From Verrucomicrobiales bacterium (lineage in GTDB: Bacteria > Verrucomicrobiota > Verrucomicrobiia > Limisphaerales > J093), in contig JABTUJ010000003.1 in NCBI GenBank assembly GCA_015075445.1, forward strand, positions 302,981 through 366,980: a stretch of 64,000 bases of DNA, written 5' to 3'. Both the position numbers and the translations under genes were made by a program. Of the stretch, positions 18,083-28,973 are shown piece by piece; position 1 is the stretch's first letter, and every line of letters begins with the position of its first letter. Below the pieces are notes generated by a model. That model searched no databases. It worked only from the letters and a program-made list of their open reading frames with translations, and was not told where the DNA came from.

Positions 18083-19483
18083 ATGACTTCGCGCCTCCAG
18101 CACGTGCATTTCATCGGCATCGGCGGCATCGCCATGGCCTCGGTCGCCGCCGCCCTGAAAGCCCGCGGCTGCCACGTCACTGGCTCCGACCAGGCCGTCT
18201 ATCCTCCTGCCTCGGACGTGCTCGCCGCTGCCGGCATCACCCCCCACCTCGACTACGCCCCCACCCACGTCCCCGCCCGCCCCGACCTGGTCGTCATCGG
18301 CAACGCCATCTCCCGCGGCAACCCCGAGGCCGAGGAGGTCCTCGCCCGCCGCCTCCGCTACACCTCTCTGCCCGAACTCCTCCACGAACACTTCATCCGC
18401 GGCCGCCGCTCCCTCGTCGTCTGCGGCACCCACGGCAAAACCACCACCGCCGCCCTCCTCGCCTGGGTCTTCCATCACAGCGGCCGCCAACCCAGCTTCC
18501 TCATCGGCGGCGTCCCCCACAACTTCCCGCTCGGCGCTTCCTTCACCGACAGCGACTGGATCATCCTCGAAGGCGACGAGTACGACACCGCCTTCTTCGA
18601 CAAACGCAGCAAGTTCGTCCATTACCAGCCCGAGGTCGCCCTCCTCAACAACCTCGAGTTCGACCACGCCGACATCTTCGAGAACCTCGCCGCCATCCAG
18701 AAGTCCTTCTCCCATCTCATCCGCCTCGTCCCCCGAGACGGACTCGTGCTCGCCCACGGCGACGACTCCAACCTCGCCCCGCTGCTCGACGTCGACTTCT
18801 GCCCCGTCCGCCGCTTCGGACTCGGCCCGGACAACGACGTTCAGGCCCGCCACGTCCACCTGGCCCCCGACCACAGCATCTTCGAGGTCGATGGCGTCCC
18901 GTTTCGCCTCCCCCTCGCTGGCCGCTTCAACGTCCTCAATGCCCTCGGTGTCATCGCCTGCGCCCGACATGGCGGCGTGCCCGACCCCGCTATCCAGGCT
19001 GCGCTCGCCTCCTTCGAGGGCGTCCAGCGCCGCATGCAGATCCGCGGCACCGAACACGAAATCACCGTGGTCGATGACTTCGCCCATCACCCCACCGCCA
19101 TCCGTGAGACCCTCGCCGCCCTGCGCCTCCGCTTTCCGGGTCGTCACCTCTGGGCCGTTTTCGAACCGCGCTCGAACACCACACGCCGCCGCGTTTTCCA
19201 GCACGAGTTGGCCGCGGCCCTCGCCACCGCCGATGCCGTGGTCGTGGCCCCGGTCGCGGCCCTCGAACGCCTCCCCGCCGACGAACGCCTGGACCCCCTT
19301 CAGCTCATCCAGGACGTGCAAACCGCCGGTCGCCCCGCGCATTACCTCCCTTCGGTGCCAGACATCGTCACCTTCCTCAGCCGCGAATCCGCCCCGGGCG
19401 ACGTCGTCGTGGGCTTGAGCAACGGCGGCTTTGGCGGATTCCACGCCCGCCTGCTCGCCGCCTTGCGCGAGCGACCGGCGTGA
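18083..19483 (+). CDS. mpl: UDP-N-acetylmuramate:L-alanyl-gamma-D-glutamyl-meso-diaminopimelate ligase
   Basis: 466 residues from the ATG at 18083. It begins with the Mur ligase dinucleotide-type motif HFIGIGGIAMASVA, has the ATP loop GTHGKTTT (residues 115-122), the NNLEFDHADIF metal/substrate motif and a C-terminal domain with VDDFAHHPTAIRETLAALR and VFEPRSNTTRR. Mpl recycles murein tripeptide by joining it to UDP-MurNAc in the cytoplasm. The EFDHADIF and FEPRSNT motifs favour Mpl over MurC. It indicates a diaminopimelate-type cell wall. Monocistronic or followed by the TauE-like gene after 150 bases that hold a short hairpin repeat. Confidence 0.94.
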   Translation: MTSRLQHVHFIGIGGIAMASVAAALKARGCHVTGSDQAVYPPASDVLAAAGITPHLDYAPTHVPARPDLVVIGNAISRGNPEAEEVLARRLRYTSLPELLHEHFIRGRRSLVVCGTHGKTTTAALLAWVFHHSGRQPSFLIGGVPHNFPLGASFTDSDWIILEGDEYDTAFFDKRSKFVHYQPEVALLNNLEFDHADIFENLAAIQKSFSHLIRLVPRDGLVLAHGDDSNLAPLLDVDFCPVRRFGLGPDNDVQARHVHLAPDHSIFEVDGVPFRLPLAGRFNVLNALGVIACARHGGVPDPAIQAALASFEGVQRRMQIRGTEHEITVVDDFAHHPTAIRETLAALRLRFPGRHLWAVFEPRSNTTRRRVFQHELAAALATADAVVVAPVAALERLPADERLDPLQLIQDVQTAGRPAHYLPSVPDIVTFLSRESAPGDVVVGLSNGGFGGFHARLLAALRERPA

Positions 19484-19540
19484 CCGACCGCCGTGAGTGC
19501 CACCGGATACCGCTTCCTTGACCTTGCTCACCGCGGTGTG

Positions 19541-19559
19541 GTGCAGGCGTCCCGCCTGC
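19541..19559. repeat. GTGC-stem hairpin repeat upstream of the TauE-like gene
   Basis: GTGCAGGCGTCCCGCCTGC: a perfect 7-base stem (GCAGGCG/CGCCTGC) with a TCC turn. It is 75 bases before the ATG of the following membrane protein and belongs to the same family as the copies at 12720, 24933, 24981 and 63940. Preceded by TGTG as in the other copies. Confidence 0.65.
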
Positions 19560-19633
19560 CGGAAAAAGAATTCGCCTCCCACGTCGACTCACCAGATACT
19601 CGCCCCGGCACTCCGCCCTGACCGGCCAGCATT

Positions 19634-20323
19634 ATGGAATTGTGGACCGCCTTCCTCCTCGGCTTCGCCGGCAGCGCCCATTGCGCCGGCATGTGTGGCC
19701 CGCTCGCCCTTGCCCTGCCCCGACTCGAACCCACCGCCTGGCGTCACGTCGCCGGCCGCCTGGCCTACAACCTGGGCCGCGTCCTCACCTACGGCGCCCT
19801 GGGACTCGTGTTCGGCCTGGTGGGTCGCAGCCTCGCGCTCGTCGGCATCCAGCGCTGGGTCTCCCTTGGCCTCGGCGTGGCCCTGCTCGCCGGCGTGCTG
19901 GCGGCGCGGGTGGACCTCTTCCGCCTCCCCCTGCGCGGCGTCGGCACCCAGGTCAAGAACGCCATGGGCCCCTGGTTACGCCGCCGCGGTGTCGGTGCCC
20001 TCGCCATGCTCGGGGCGCTCAATGGCCTGCTCCCCTGCGGGCTGGTGTATGTCGCCTGCTTCGGAGCCGCCGCCACCGGCCAGGTCCTAACCGCCATCGA
20101 ATACATGCTCGTGTTCGGCCTCGGAACCGTCCCCATGATGCTCGGCCTTAGCCTGGCGGGCGGCGCCCTCCCGGTCCCGCTTCGGTTGCGACTGCAACGC
20201 GCCATCCCGTACTGCCTCGCCCTGGTCGGCGTCCTGCTGATCCTGCGCGGCCTCGGGCTCGGCATCCCCTACCTCAGTCCCAACCTCGCCGCCACGCCCG
20301 CCGCCGCCACCTGCTGTCACTGA
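19634..20323 (+). CDS. sulfite exporter TauE/SafE-like, DsbD_2-type membrane protein
   Basis: 229 residues with about six membrane helices. The first carries GSAHCAGMCGPLAL and the fourth LNGLLPCGLVYVACFGAA, the paired Cys motifs of the DsbD_2/CcdA-like subfamily often annotated as urease-accessory or sulfite-exporter protein. The Cys pairs suggest transmembrane electron or copper transfer in cytochrome oxidase or c-type cytochrome maturation; a heavy-metal role is also seen. It ends in CCH, which may bind metal. No copper ATPase or oxidase gene is adjacent in the window, so the partner is unknown. Confidence 0.83.
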   Translation: MELWTAFLLGFAGSAHCAGMCGPLALALPRLEPTAWRHVAGRLAYNLGRVLTYGALGLVFGLVGRSLALVGIQRWVSLGLGVALLAGVLAARVDLFRLPLRGVGTQVKNAMGPWLRRRGVGALAMLGALNGLLPCGLVYVACFGAAATGQVLTAIEYMLVFGLGTVPMMLGLSLAGGALPVPLRLRLQRAIPYCLALVGVLLILRGLGLGIPYLSPNLAATPAAATCCH

Positions 20324-20422
20324 TCTCCCAGCGCACCCCGGAAAGCCACAGGACCGACCGCCTTTCCCAGTGCGCTTCCAACCGCCGCCGCCAAAACTGT
20401 CGCTCCACCATACGCGAACGTA

Positions 20423-20446
20423 TTGGCGTTTAGTGTCGCCAAACGC
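20423..20446. promoter_or_regulatory. overlapping inverted repeats upstream of the sucrose genes
   Basis: TTGGCG (20423) pairs with CGCCAA (20437), and GCGTTT (20426) pairs with AAACGC (20441). They lie in an AT-richer stretch about 90 bases before the likely promoter. This could be an operator for a sugar-responsive regulator or just a hairpin. No regulator gene is adjacent. Weak call. Confidence 0.3.
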
Positions 20447-20527
20447 AAACACTTTGTCTTTTGGTAACCACCTCGACCTCCGGGCCGCGTACCACCCTGA
20501 ACCGATCAAACGCCCCGGATTTTCGCT

Positions 20528-20556
20528 TTGGCTCACCCCCGGATCCCCGCTATCCT
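20528..20556 (+). promoter_or_regulatory. candidate sigma-70-type promoter for the sucrose/amylosucrase operon
   Basis: TTGGCT (20528) and TATCCT (20551) are 17 bases apart, each matching four of six consensus bases. They are 68 bases before the sucrose-phosphate synthase ATG at 20624, in a 300-base gap that otherwise holds only an overlapping inverted repeat at 20423. High GC makes chance matches less likely but this remains a prediction. Confidence 0.4.
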
Positions 20557-20623
20557 ACGGACCCAGCCCGTCGCGGATGGCCCCCCCCAGCCGGGAGTTC
20601 ATTCCCACGGGCCGGCCTGAACC

Positions 20624-22804
20624 ATGAGGATCCATCTCTACAGCCTGCATGGTCTGTTCCGCGGCCAGAATCTGGAAATCGGCCGCGACGCCGACAACGG
20701 CGGTCAGATCATCTACGTCATGGAACTGGCCCGGGCCCTGAGCGAGCGGCCCGAGGTCACCCACGTGCACCTGTTCACCCGGCGCATGGATGACCCCGCC
20801 GTCGGGCCCGATTACGCCGTCCCCATCGAGCACGTCTGCGACAAGTTCGACATCCGCCGCGTCCCCTGCGGCGGCCGCAAGTACCTGCCCAAGGAACAGC
20901 TTTGGGATCACCTCGACGAGTACGTCACCAACGTCGTCACCCACATCAAGTCTGAGAAGATCTTCCCCGACTGGATCCATTCCCACTACGCCGACGCTGG
21001 CTATATCGGCCGCGAACTCTCCGCGATTCTCAACGTGCCGTTCGCTCATACCGGCCATTCGCTCGGCAAACCCAAACTCCAGAAGCTCCTCGCCGCCGGC
21101 CTCCCCGAGGCCGAAGTCATGGAACGGTTCCGCTTCCAGCGCCGCTTCGAGGCCGAGGACGGCACCCTGGCCAACGCCGAATTCGTCGTGACCTCCACCG
21201 ACCTCGAGGCCCGCAGCTACTCGGCCTACGCCAATGCCAGCCTCGCCGAATACCATGTCCTCCCCCCCGGCATCGACTTCTCCCGCTACTATCCCTTCTT
21301 CCAGGACTTCGCCCCCGGCGCCACCACCTCCGAAGAGCGGGGCCACACCGTGTTCGTCATCCGCGACAGCCTCGAGAAGTTCTTCTCCCACCCGGAACGC
21401 CCCATCATCCTCGCCATCTGTCGCCCCGACCGGAAGAAGAACATCGACGGTCTCATCCACGCTTACGGCACCGACCGCGAGCTGCAGGCCATCGCCAACC
21501 TCGCCATCTTCGCCGGCATTCGCGAGGACATCGCCGCCATGCCCCCGGGCGAAAAGGAGGTCCTCACCGAGATCCTCCTCCTGATGGACAAGTACAACCT
21601 GTACGGACGGCTCGCGATCCCCAAGAAACACGAGGCCCGCGCCCAGGTCCCCGAGATCTACCGGCTGTGCGCCCAGAAGAAGGGCGTGTTCGTCAACATG
21701 GCCCTCACCGAGCCCTTCGGCCTCACCCTCCTCGAAGCCAGCGCCTGCGGCCTGCCCATCGTCGCCACCAGCAACGGCGGCCCCGCCGAAATCGTCCGTC
21801 GCTGCGAGAACGGCCTCCTCGCCGATCCCCACGACCTCGCCTCCGTGCAGAAGGCCATCAAGCAGGTCCTCACCGACCCCGAGCTCTGGCTGCGCCTCTC
21901 CGAGACCGGCGTGCGCAAGGTCCGCGAACACTACAGTTGGGAACGCCACGTCGAGCGCTACCTCAAGCTCGTGCACGACAACCGCCAGGTCTCCCAGGGG
22001 CTCGGCCGGAAAAACCTCGCCCTCAACCCCAAGCTCCACGAGCGCCTCAAGCTTGCCGATCGCATGATCCTGACCGACATCGACGGCACCCTGATCAGCG
22101 AGACCGGCGACTACGCCGGCCTCGAGGAACTCAAATCCCTCCTCCGCCAGCGCGGTCACCGCTTCGCCTTCGGCATCGCCACCGGCCGCTCCCTCGACAA
22201 GGTCCAGGATGTCCTCACCCGCCACGACATCCCCACCCCCGACGTCATTATCTCCTCCGTCGGCACCTTCATCTACTACGGCTACAACCCGCAGTCGCTC
22301 GACAAGGGCTGGCTCACCCACATCGACTACCGTTGGGACCCCGCGGCGCTCCGCGCCCGACTGGCCGCCCTCCCCGGCCTGGAGCTCCAGGAAGAGGCCA
22401 ACCAGAACCCCTTCAAACTCTCGTACTACCTCCGGGACCCGGCGCTCGATGCTGAGCAAGTGCGCACCGCCCTGGGCCGGCTGGCCGACCACGTCACCGT
22501 CCTGATCACTCAGTCAGCCTACCTGGACCTGCTTCCCAAGCGTGCCTCGAAAGGCCGCGCCGTCCGCTACATCGGCAACAAATGGTCCATCCCCCTCTCC
22601 CAAATCGTCGTGTGCGGCGACGCCGGCAACGACCTCGACATGTTCACCGGCGCCACCCGCGGCATCGTGGTCGGCAACCACTCGCCGGAAATGGAAGCCC
22701 TCCGCGGCCTGCGCCGCACCTACTTCGCCCAGGCCTCCAGCGCCGCTGGCATCCTCGAGGGCCTCGACCACTTCCGCTTCCAGGCACCCGCCTCCCCCGC
22801 CTGA
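20624..22804 (+). CDS. sucrose-phosphate synthase with C-terminal sucrose-phosphatase-like domain
   Basis: 726 residues. The N-terminal GT4 part (about 1-480) has LHGLFRGQNLEIGRDADNGGQ, HSHYADAGYIG, HTGHSLGKPK, ICRPDRKKNIDGLI and the nucleotide-sugar motif EPFGLTLLEASACGLPIVAT, as in sucrose-phosphate synthases. The C-terminal HAD domain (about 482-720) has ILTDIDGTLI with the DxDGT nucleophile and ICGD-like VVCGDAGNDLDMF. The fusion should make sucrose-6-phosphate from UDP- or ADP-glucose and fructose-6-phosphate and may dephosphorylate it. Amylosucrase follows 31 bases on, so the two form an operon for sucrose and glucan metabolism. A kinase for fructose is not in the window. Confidence 0.92.
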   Translation: MRIHLYSLHGLFRGQNLEIGRDADNGGQIIYVMELARALSERPEVTHVHLFTRRMDDPAVGPDYAVPIEHVCDKFDIRRVPCGGRKYLPKEQLWDHLDEYVTNVVTHIKSEKIFPDWIHSHYADAGYIGRELSAILNVPFAHTGHSLGKPKLQKLLAAGLPEAEVMERFRFQRRFEAEDGTLANAEFVVTSTDLEARSYSAYANASLAEYHVLPPGIDFSRYYPFFQDFAPGATTSEERGHTVFVIRDSLEKFFSHPERPIILAICRPDRKKNIDGLIHAYGTDRELQAIANLAIFAGIREDIAAMPPGEKEVLTEILLLMDKYNLYGRLAIPKKHEARAQVPEIYRLCAQKKGVFVNMALTEPFGLTLLEASACGLPIVATSNGGPAEIVRRCENGLLADPHDLASVQKAIKQVLTDPELWLRLSETGVRKVREHYSWERHVERYLKLVHDNRQVSQGLGRKNLALNPKLHERLKLADRMILTDIDGTLISETGDYAGLEELKSLLRQRGHRFAFGIATGRSLDKVQDVLTRHDIPTPDVIISSVGTFIYYGYNPQSLDKGWLTHIDYRWDPAALRARLAALPGLELQEEANQNPFKLSYYLRDPALDAEQVRTALGRLADHVTVLITQSAYLDLLPKRASKGRAVRYIGNKWSIPLSQIVVCGDAGNDLDMFTGATRGIVVGNHSPEMEALRGLRRTYFAQASSAAGILEGLDHFRFQAPASPA

Positions 22805-22835
22805 CCGGCCACCCCCGGCGTCTCCTGCCCTGCCC

Positions 22836-24812
<1,977 letters not shown>

Positions 24813-24848
24813 CCCACGCCACCCGCCAAGGCTCACTCCCACATCGCC

Positions 24849-27800
24849 ATGCACTCCCCATCCCAGCCCTCCCTTCCACCAGGCCCGGCCACTAACCCCT
24901 CGCCGCGTCCCCCCGCTTGCCCCGAACCTGTGGTGCGGGCTTCCAGCCTGCACGCTCCCCCCGCTTGCCCCGAACCTGTGGTGCGGGCTGCCAGCCTGCA
25001 CGCCCCCCCCGTCACGGCCCCTCCGCGGGTCCAACAGGAACAGAACGCTTCCCCCACACCGCTGCCACGGCGCGATTTCCTCAAGCAGACCGCCCTCGGA
25101 ACGCTGTCTTGCGCCCTCCTGGGCCGGGCCAGCCGTTCCGCCCTCGCCGGTGACGGCACGGTGCACCTCGCCCCCGACCACTTCATCCCCCTCGACAAGA
25201 ACCTCCCTGCCCCGTGGCTGAAGGCCCTCTTCGCCAAGGGCGAACCCGAGTGGTTCCGGGGCTCGGACCTCGAAACCACCGGCATGCCCGTCGGCGGCAT
25301 CTGCGCCGGCCAGGTCTATCTCACCGGCGAAGGCCGCCTCGCCTACTGGGATGTCTTCAACCAGAACCACAACACCGGTTACGGCGCCGTCAACTGGAAG
25401 GAACAGCGCGGACCCGAGGAAAAGGTGCAGGGCGGCCGCCTCGTCCAGGATTCACCGCTCCGTCAGGGTTTCGCCATCCAGGTGCGCCAGGGTGACAAGC
25501 TGCATCGCCGCTCGCTCGCCCGCTGCGACTTCCCCGCGCTCGCCTTCCGCGGCGAGTACCCCATCGGCACCGTGGACTACGCCGATCCCGGCTGGCCCGT
25601 CCACGTCCGCCTCGAGGCCTTCTCTCCTTTCATCCCGCTCAACGCGCGCGACTCCGCCCTGCCCGTCACCCTCCTCCATTACACGCTCGAGAACCGCACC
25701 GCCGCACCGCTCGAAGTCACCCTCGCCGGCTGGCTCTCGAACGCCGTGGCCCGCCACAGCGCCACCGATTTCGCCGGTCGCTTTGAACACATCGGCAAGC
25801 CCATCCGCGAGGGTGGGTTGGTCGGGTTCACCCTGGGCGCCCGTGCCACCGAAGCCCCCGCCCCCGCCGCGCCCCCGACCGTCTTCGCCGACTTCGAGAG
25901 CGGCGACTACGGTACCTGGCAGGTCGAAGGCGCCGCTCTTGGCAACAAGCCAGCCAGCGGCACGCTGGCCAACCAACAGCCCGTTTCGGGATTCCAGGGC
26001 CAGGGCCTCGTCAATACCTTCCTCGGCGGCGATGTCCCCCAAGGCAGATTGCTCTCGCCCGAGTTCACCCTCGAACGTCCCTTCCTCAGCTTCCTCATCG
26101 GCGGCGGCAGTCAACCCGGCCAAACCTGCATCAACCTCCTCGTCAACGGCCAGGTCGTCCGCACCGCTACGGGCCAGGACCGCGAACGCCTCACCCCCCA
26201 CAACTGGGACGTCCGCGATCTCCGCGGCCAGCGCGCCCGCCTCGAAATCCTCGACCGCGCCTCCGGCCCCTGGGGCCACATCAACATCGACCAGATCGAG
26301 TTCCGCGATGATCCGATGCGCGCCAGTACCGGCGAACTCCACGAACAGGCCGACTTCGGCAGCCTCGCCCTCTTCGCCCTCGACGCCGCCCACGCGGAAA
26401 CCCTGCTTACTCTACCGCCCGAGCACGATCTCGCCGCGCTCTTCGCCAGCCAACCCGCACCAGCCAGCCAACCTGCGCCTCAAGGAACCACCCCGGCCTC
26501 CCTCGCCGACGGCGGTCTGCTCCGCGTCACCCGCACCCTCCGCCCCGGCGAACGCGTCACCGTCCCCTTCGCCGTCGCCTGGCATTTCCCCAACCTCTTC
26601 CGCGACGGCCAGCGCGTCGGCAACTACTACGCCCGCCGGTTCCCCAGCGCGGTGGACGTCGCCCGCTACGTCCGCCTCGAACTCGACCGCCTCACCCGCG
26701 ACACCCGCCAGTGGCGCGACACCTACTACGACTCGACGCTGCCCTGGTGGTTGCTCGATCGCCTCCACTCGACCGCCGCCAACCTCGCCACCACCACCTG
26801 TCAATGGTGGCAGAACGGCCGCTTCTGGGCCTGGGAAGGTGGCGGTTGCTGCCACGGCACCTGCGGCCACGTCTGGAACTACGCCCACACCCTGGCCCGC
26901 CTCTTCCCCGAACTCGAACGCAGCGTCCGCGAACACCAGGACTTCGCCGAGGGCATCGGCCTCCAGGAAAACGGCGCCATCGGTTTCCGCGGCGAAGGCT
27001 GGTCCCTTTGGGCCGGCGATTCCCAGGGCGGCTACATCCTCAAAGCCCTCCGCGAACACCAGTGCGCGCCCGACGACACCTTCCTCAACCGCAACTGGCG
27101 CGCCATCAAACGCGCCACCCAGTTCCTCATCCGCGAAGACGCCAACGGTGACGGCCTCCTCGAAGGCCAGCAGCACCAGACCTACGACGAGAATTACTTC
27201 GGCGCGAACACGTTCGTCGGCGCCCTCTACCTCGGCGCCCTGCGCGCCGCCGAAACGATGGCGCTCGAGGTGGGCGACTCCGCCTTCGCCCGCCAGTGCC
27301 GCGAGATCTTCGAAGCCGGCAGCAAACTCTCCGTCACCCGCCTCTTCAACGGAGAGTACTTCATTCAGGAAGTGGACCTCGCCAAACATCCAGACTGGCA
27401 GTACGGCGATGGCTGCCTCGCCGACCAACTGTTCGGCCAGGGCTGGGCCCACCAGGTCAACCTCGGTTACCTCTACCCGGACTCGACCGTCCGCAAAGCC
27501 CTCGCGTCGATCTGGAAATACTGCTGGGCGCCGGACATCACCGCCCAGAACACCGCCCACCCGCCCGAGCGCTGGTTCGCCTCGAGGGGCGATGCCGGCC
27601 TTTTCACCTGCACCTGGCCCCGCAACCGGCATCTCGGACCCAAGTCCACCCGCTACCGCGATGAACTCTGGACCGGCATCGAGTACCAGGTGGCCGGCCA
27701 CATGGCCTGGGAAGGTCTGCTCACCGAGGCCCTCGCCATCTGCCGCGCCGTCCACGACCGCTATCATCCCCGCCGCTTCAATCCCTGGAACGAAATCGAG

Positions 27801-28214
27801 TGCGGCGATCACTACGCCCGCGCCCTTGCCAGTTGGGGCGTTCTCACAGGTCTCGGCGGTTTCTCCTACCACGGGCCGCGCGGGCACCTGGGCTTTGCCC
27901 CCCGCCTCACCCCTGGGCATTTCCGCAGTGTGTTCACCGGGGCCGAAGGCTGGGGGACCTTCGAGCAGCGTCGTGAGGCCGGGCTGCAGACCAACACCTT
28001 GGCCGTTCGCTGGGGCCGGCTGCGGGTGGAAGAACTCAACTTCGAGGTCGCCGCTGACCACGACGTCCAGTCGGCCGTAGTGACCGTGGCGGGGCGACGT
28101 GTCCCCGCCGAACTCAGCCGGCAAGGCTCACAGTGTCGCCTGCGCCTCGCGGCGCCCCTCGTGGTTGAGGCGGACCAGACGCTCCGCGTCCAGTTCAGCT
28201 CCGAACCGGGATGA
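24849..28214 (+). CDS. GH116-type glycosidase (beta-glucosidase/glucosylceramidase-like), Tat-exported
   Basis: 1121 residues from the ATG at 24849. A Tat signal, RRDFLKQTALGTLSCALLG (about residues 74-92), comes after a long Pro-rich N-region that includes a 48-base tandem repeat. GH116 N-terminal domain: GMPVGGICAGQVYLTGEGRLAYWDVF. A beta-sandwich of the kind found at the end of levanases (about 344-487; FADFESGDYGTW, LVNTFLGGD, HINIDQIEF) is inserted. The catalytic (alpha/alpha)6 barrel follows (WAWEGGGCCHGTCGHVWNYAH; QQHQTYDENYFG has the likely acid/base Asp). The substrate is probably a beta-linked glucoside or xyloside. It lies 36 bases after amylosucrase, possibly in the same transcript. 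Confidence 0.85.
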   Translation: MHSPSQPSLPPGPATNPSPRPPACPEPVVRASSLHAPPACPEPVVRAASLHAPPVTAPPRVQQEQNASPTPLPRRDFLKQTALGTLSCALLGRASRSALAGDGTVHLAPDHFIPLDKNLPAPWLKALFAKGEPEWFRGSDLETTGMPVGGICAGQVYLTGEGRLAYWDVFNQNHNTGYGAVNWKEQRGPEEKVQGGRLVQDSPLRQGFAIQVRQGDKLHRRSLARCDFPALAFRGEYPIGTVDYADPGWPVHVRLEAFSPFIPLNARDSALPVTLLHYTLENRTAAPLEVTLAGWLSNAVARHSATDFAGRFEHIGKPIREGGLVGFTLGARATEAPAPAAPPTVFADFESGDYGTWQVEGAALGNKPASGTLANQQPVSGFQGQGLVNTFLGGDVPQGRLLSPEFTLERPFLSFLIGGGSQPGQTCINLLVNGQVVRTATGQDRERLTPHNWDVRDLRGQRARLEILDRASGPWGHINIDQIEFRDDPMRASTGELHEQADFGSLALFALDAAHAETLLTLPPEHDLAALFASQPAPASQPAPQGTTPASLADGGLLRVTRTLRPGERVTVPFAVAWHFPNLFRDGQRVGNYYARRFPSAVDVARYVRLELDRLTRDTRQWRDTYYDSTLPWWLLDRLHSTAANLATTTCQWWQNGRFWAWEGGGCCHGTCGHVWNYAHTLARLFPELERSVREHQDFAEGIGLQENGAIGFRGEGWSLWAGDSQGGYILKALREHQCAPDDTFLNRNWRAIKRATQFLIREDANGDGLLEGQQHQTYDENYFGANTFVGALYLGALRAAETMALEVGDSAFARQCREIFEAGSKLSVTRLFNGEYFIQEVDLAKHPDWQYGDGCLADQLFGQGWAHQVNLGYLYPDSTVRKALASIWKYCWAPDITAQNTAHPPERWFASRGDAGLFTCTWPRNRHLGPKSTRYRDELWTGIEYQVAGHMAWEGLLTEALAICRAVHDRYHPRRFNPWNEIECGDHYARALASWGVLTGLGGFSYHGPRGHLGFAPRLTPGHFRSVFTGAEGWGTFEQRREAGLQTNTLAVRWGRLRVEELNFEVAADHDVQSAVVTVAGRRVPAELSRQGSQCRLRLAAPLVVEADQTLRVQFSSEPG
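24913..25008. repeat. 48-bp tandem duplication with embedded hairpin, in-frame
   Basis: Two copies (24913-24960 and 24961-25008) differ at few positions; each codes ACPEPVVRA(S/A)SLHAPP. Each holds the hairpin (24933-24953 and 24981-25001) of the GTGC-stem family seen at 12720, 19541 and 63940. Lies in the N-region of the GH116 protein, upstream of the Tat motif. Confidence 0.9.
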
Positions 28215-28245
28215 GAAAGGCCCGCCTTCCGGCCAGGCCCACAGC

Positions 28246-28767
28246 ATGATGCGCTTCAGATTCAACGACGACGAATCCAGGTACTACGTGTACGCGGATG
28301 ATGGTGTCGGCGAACTGACCATCATCAGCACGGACCTCGAGCTGGACCCGCTCGCAGCCCGGGCCATCGCGGCGGGAGTCTGTCAGGCACTGCTGGAACT
28401 GGGAACCTGCTCCTGCAAAGAAGGGCCCACTTGGGTGATCGCCGACACCTACGACATCCCGCCCAACTACGGCCACGGCACCTTCGACGCCATCTTCAAC
28501 TTCCGGGAGGGTTCCTGCACGGTCGAGTCCGTCGACGCCGAGTTGTACAATGGCACCGAGCACAGCCGACCCCCGCGCTACCCAAACCCGCTGGTCAACG
28601 ACATTGTGCTGGAGATCCCACGCCCCCGTCGCGCACCTCCTCCCCTGCCACCCAGACCGACCCTAGCACCGAACGCCCTCAAACCACTGCTGGGCCCGCC
28701 CCCACCCCGCACCCCGCTCCGCTCCATCCTCACCGATTGGCTGCGCTGGCGCAAAGGCAGGCTCTGA
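28246..28767 (+). CDS. hypothetical protein
   Basis: 173 residues from the first of two adjacent ATGs (28246, 28249). The first 115 residues are a compact, acidic, soluble domain (MRFRFNDDESRYYVYADDGVGELTI, IFNFREGSCTVESVDAELYNG) with no signal. The last 55 are rich in Pro and Arg and end in a basic helix (LTDWLRWRKGRL). It starts 31 bases after the GH116 stop and could be in the same transcript. I do not recognise the family. Low-complexity tail aside, codon use matches its neighbours. Confidence 0.6.
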   Translation: MMRFRFNDDESRYYVYADDGVGELTIISTDLELDPLAARAIAAGVCQALLELGTCSCKEGPTWVIADTYDIPPNYGHGTFDAIFNFREGSCTVESVDAELYNGTEHSRPPRYPNPLVNDIVLEIPRPRRAPPPLPPRPTLAPNALKPLLGPPPPRTPLRSILTDWLRWRKGRL

Positions 28768-28787
28768 GCCGGAACCGCCACGCCACG

Positions 28788-28943
28788 AAAGCGCCGCTGG
28801 AAGCCGGCGCACTCCATACGCTGCGCGGCCGACCCACAGCCCCGGCCTTCGCGCCGCCTGGCAGGCCGACCATGGTGGGCCGGATTTGCCCCCTGGAATC
28901 CTGGGGCTTCCCTTGAGCTTTGAACCTTGAACTTTGAGCTTTG
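28788..28943 (+). repeat. dispersed repeat of about 155 bp, copy 1
   Basis: From AAAGCGCCGCTGG through GCGCCGCCTGGCAGGCC and GGCCGGATTTGCCCCCT to CTTGAACTTTGAGCTTT. The reverse complement of 54497-54650 matches along the whole length with scattered differences. It lies between a convergent pair of genes here. Functions of this family are unknown. Confidence 0.8.
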
Positions 28944-28955
28944 TTCCGCTCCGCC

Positions 28956-28972
28956 CGTAGTGCCCCACTACG
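28956..28972. terminator. hairpin terminator candidate between convergent genes
   Basis: CGTAGTG, three bases, CACTACG: a perfect 7-base stem, starting two bases beyond the GH172 stop. No T run follows on either strand, so it may be a rho-dependent or stabilising hairpin. Confidence 0.5.
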
Positions 28973-28973
28973 T

